DNA from: Adiantum capillus-veneris | Lineage: Eukaryota > Streptophyta > Polypodiopsida > Polypodiales > Pteridaceae | DNA length: 64,000 nucleotides | Assembly (NCBI GenBank): GCA_014529385.2 | Contig: CM043960.1 | Coordinates: 73,751,410 to 73,815,409 of the forward strand | Direction: 5' to 3' | In this document: in pieces, positions 62,511-64,000 of the stretch | How the letters are laid out: every line of letters starts with the position of its first letter | Position numbering within the stretch: the first letter of the stretch is position 1 | Translations under genes and position numbers: made by a program | The notes under the pieces: model-generated | The model's input: the letters and a program-made list of their open reading frames with translations, nothing else | Told to the model about the DNA's origin: nothing | The model's database searches: none

Positions 62511-63127
62511 CACAAAAGAAAACGTCTAACTTTTTTTTCTCAAAAAATAAATAAATATATATATATATATAGTTTTTTTTTAATTTAATTTTTTTTCCAA
62601 AAATCATACCCGCGTTTTTGGTACCCTTGTGGTACCCATCAGCTTGACCACTTTGTCATTATCAAAAGATAGGGCCACACAGTCCCCCCCTCATTAAGAT
62701 TAGTCAAGACTAGCCTCTCCTTTTCATGTGACAGTGTGTCCCACTTTGTTCCCTCCTATGTGAGTCCAGGTGAGTCCATGTGCCTTCATTTGTCATCCCT
62801 ACGTATTCTTTTGTCTTTATAATTATTTTATTTATTTCCTTAATGATAATTTACTTTACATTTTTAAGTTAAACTTTACAGTCTTATATTAACTTTACAG
62901 TAGTAAAAGAACATTCTACAATCAGTAAAAGAAGTCTTGCAATAAGTTAGTTAGTGATTCATATAGCTAAACATGTCAGAATTTTGTAGCGTAAATTTTT
63001 AAATTCTAGGTTTTCTCAACCTACGATTCATAATTTGAACTCGAATATCTTAAATAATGAGTGATGGTTAAAAAAAATTCAAATGCGTAATAGAACTTGT
63101 GTGAAATTTGAAAGTAGAGACCTTACA

Positions 63128-64000
63128 TAATCCAAAGAATCTTCATGAACTAAGAATCTTTATAGGTATGTGTGCATACTATAGAAGCTTCATAGAAAAG
63201 TTCTTACTAATAGCAGGACCATTACATGACCTAATTGAAGAACTAGTTGCTCAAACCATGTTAGGTATAGATGGTTTTCCAAGGAGAACAACTCTTTCAA
63301 AAGCTTAAAGAAAATCTTATCTCTCATCTTATGCTTACACTGACGGATCTCTCAAATCCATTTGAGGTCCAATGTGACGCTTGTGGTGATTTTCCTTGAA
63401 GCTATTTTGCTCCAAGAATTAGGAAAAGCCATAGCCTATGAAAGTCGAAGGTTCAGCCCTATTGAGCAAGCTCTAGGCATATATGAAAACGAACTCCTCA
63501 CAGTTCTACATGCCTTAGACTCATGGAAGCACTGACTACTGGGAACTCCTTTCATTCTACGGACTGATCACCAAGCCTTAAGTACTTCATGACGCAGACC
63601 AAGCTCTCTGACAAACAAATGAGGTGGAAAAACTTCCTTTTGCAATTTCATTCTCATAATGCTCACATTGCTAGAAATCATAATCAAGTAGCCGATGCAC
63701 TATCAAGTGAATACGGTTTCCATAGCAACTCACAATGATCTATCTTCTATGATAGGTGAGTATGCTATTGATCCCGATTTTAGAGAGGTGATCTCACCCC
63801 TTGCACTAGGGCAATAGACTATGCGTTACTAACTCACTACGTGAGAAAGTAATGTATGAATCTCATGCTCCTCCTTGCGTAGGGCATAGAGGGATTCAGT
63901 CTACCAGAAAAGGGATTCAAACATATTTCTATTGGCCTACCATGAAAGCAAACATACAAGAGTATGTTTCTAAATGTGTGGTATGCCAAAAGACGAAGTT
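63128..64000 (+). pseudogene. Element G: chromovirus RT end, RNase H and integrase zinc region
   Basis: Starting right at the edge of the E LTR, it reads NLHELRIFIGMCAYYRSFI, then VQCDACGD and YENELLTVLHALDSWKH for RNase H, NQVADALS, and an integrase zinc region (FYWPTMKANIQEYVSKCVVC) near the window end. It is a relative of F in the same orientation with an independent set of frame breaks, and keeps a segment near 63,680 that F has lost. The part upstream of 63,128 must have lain left of E and is not in the window. Confidence 0.8.

Larger units (their letters stand above)
53466..63127 (-). mobile_element. Element E: chromovirus with a long LTR
   Basis: On the minus strand: 5' LTR (59,976-63,127), initiator-Met-type primer site, a 150-aa leader ORF, gag, protease, reverse transcriptase, RNase H, integrase, degraded chromodomain, polypurine tract and a truncated 3' LTR. 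The catalytic residues of reverse transcriptase, RNase H and integrase are each altered. It interrupts an F-like element that continues at 63,128. Confidence 0.9.
59976..63127 (-). mobile_element. Element E 5' LTR
   Basis: The termini are TGTAAGGTCT and GGACCTCACA, an imperfect inverted pair. At 3.15 kb it is long. Only the half from 61,488 has a partner in the 3' LTR. The inner half (59,976-61,487) contains a 94-bp tandem duplication and a gag-like reading frame, so an insertion within it cannot be excluded. Confidence 0.8.

Noticed and set aside
59976-63127. E LTR ending at 61,488 with a 1.5-kb leader
   Set aside because: No primer site lies beside 61,488, whereas a perfect initiator-Met-type site lies beside 59,976; the alternative is kept only as a finding about the inner half.
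1-64000. Caulimovirus-like or other viral insertion
   Set aside because: No movement protein or coat motifs were seen, and the integrase and LTRs identify all pol regions as LTR retrotransposons.

Overview
The window looks like nuclear DNA from a land plant with a large, repeat-rich genome. Nearly every recognisable feature belongs to Ty3/gypsy LTR retrotransposons of plant types: chromoviruses with a chromodomain, and Tat-like elements with two RNase H domains. No host gene, rRNA or tRNA gene was found. A fern, lycophyte or gymnosperm would fit, but the clade is a guess.

Layout. 1-10,492 holds remains of chromoviruses: an integrase fragment (1-413), an LTR-like stretch, a gag-like start (1,793), a truncated Tat-type LTR (2,024-3,989), a decayed chromovirus pol with chromodomain (element F, 3,990-7,359), then about 3 kb without recognisable genes that contains a near-perfect 214-nt-arm foldback (9,568-10,019). 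10,493-53,206 is one nested complex of four Tat-like elements. Element C (minus strand) is the host. Element D (plus, 12,133-32,172) sits in C's 3' LTR. Element A (minus, 13,601-24,381) sits in D's 5' LTR. Element B (minus, 36,590-48,859) sits in C's protease region. Each insertion breaks an open frame or an LTR that resumes on the far side, and A and B have exact 4-bp target duplications (GTGT, GTAG). 53,207-53,465 is a GC-rich segment at a junction where C and the next element are both truncated. 53,466-63,127 is element E, a minus-strand chromovirus with an initiator-Met-tRNA-type primer site, inserted in a plus-strand F-like element (G, 63,128-64,000).

How the parts work together. Each Tat-like copy has the order LTR, primer-binding site (core TGGTGCCCCC), one or more short leader ORFs, gag, protease, reverse transcriptase, a catalytically degraded Ty3-type RNase H, a second RNase H with intact D-E-D-D residues, integrase, polypurine tract, LTR. 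All autonomous functions are broken somewhere. B is the least damaged: gag through the second RNase H is a single 1,399-codon frame.

Most interesting signals: (1) a small hairpin with compensatory stem changes, followed by a copy of the primer-site core, in U5 of all eight LTR ends of A, B, C and D; (2) a family of about 72-residue leader ORFs just upstream of gag in A, B, C and D; (3) in B, a tandem pair of larger leader ORFs with an F-box-like start; (4) zinc-knuckle segments in C's leader and gag start. These leader modules are the best candidates for an undescribed accessory system.
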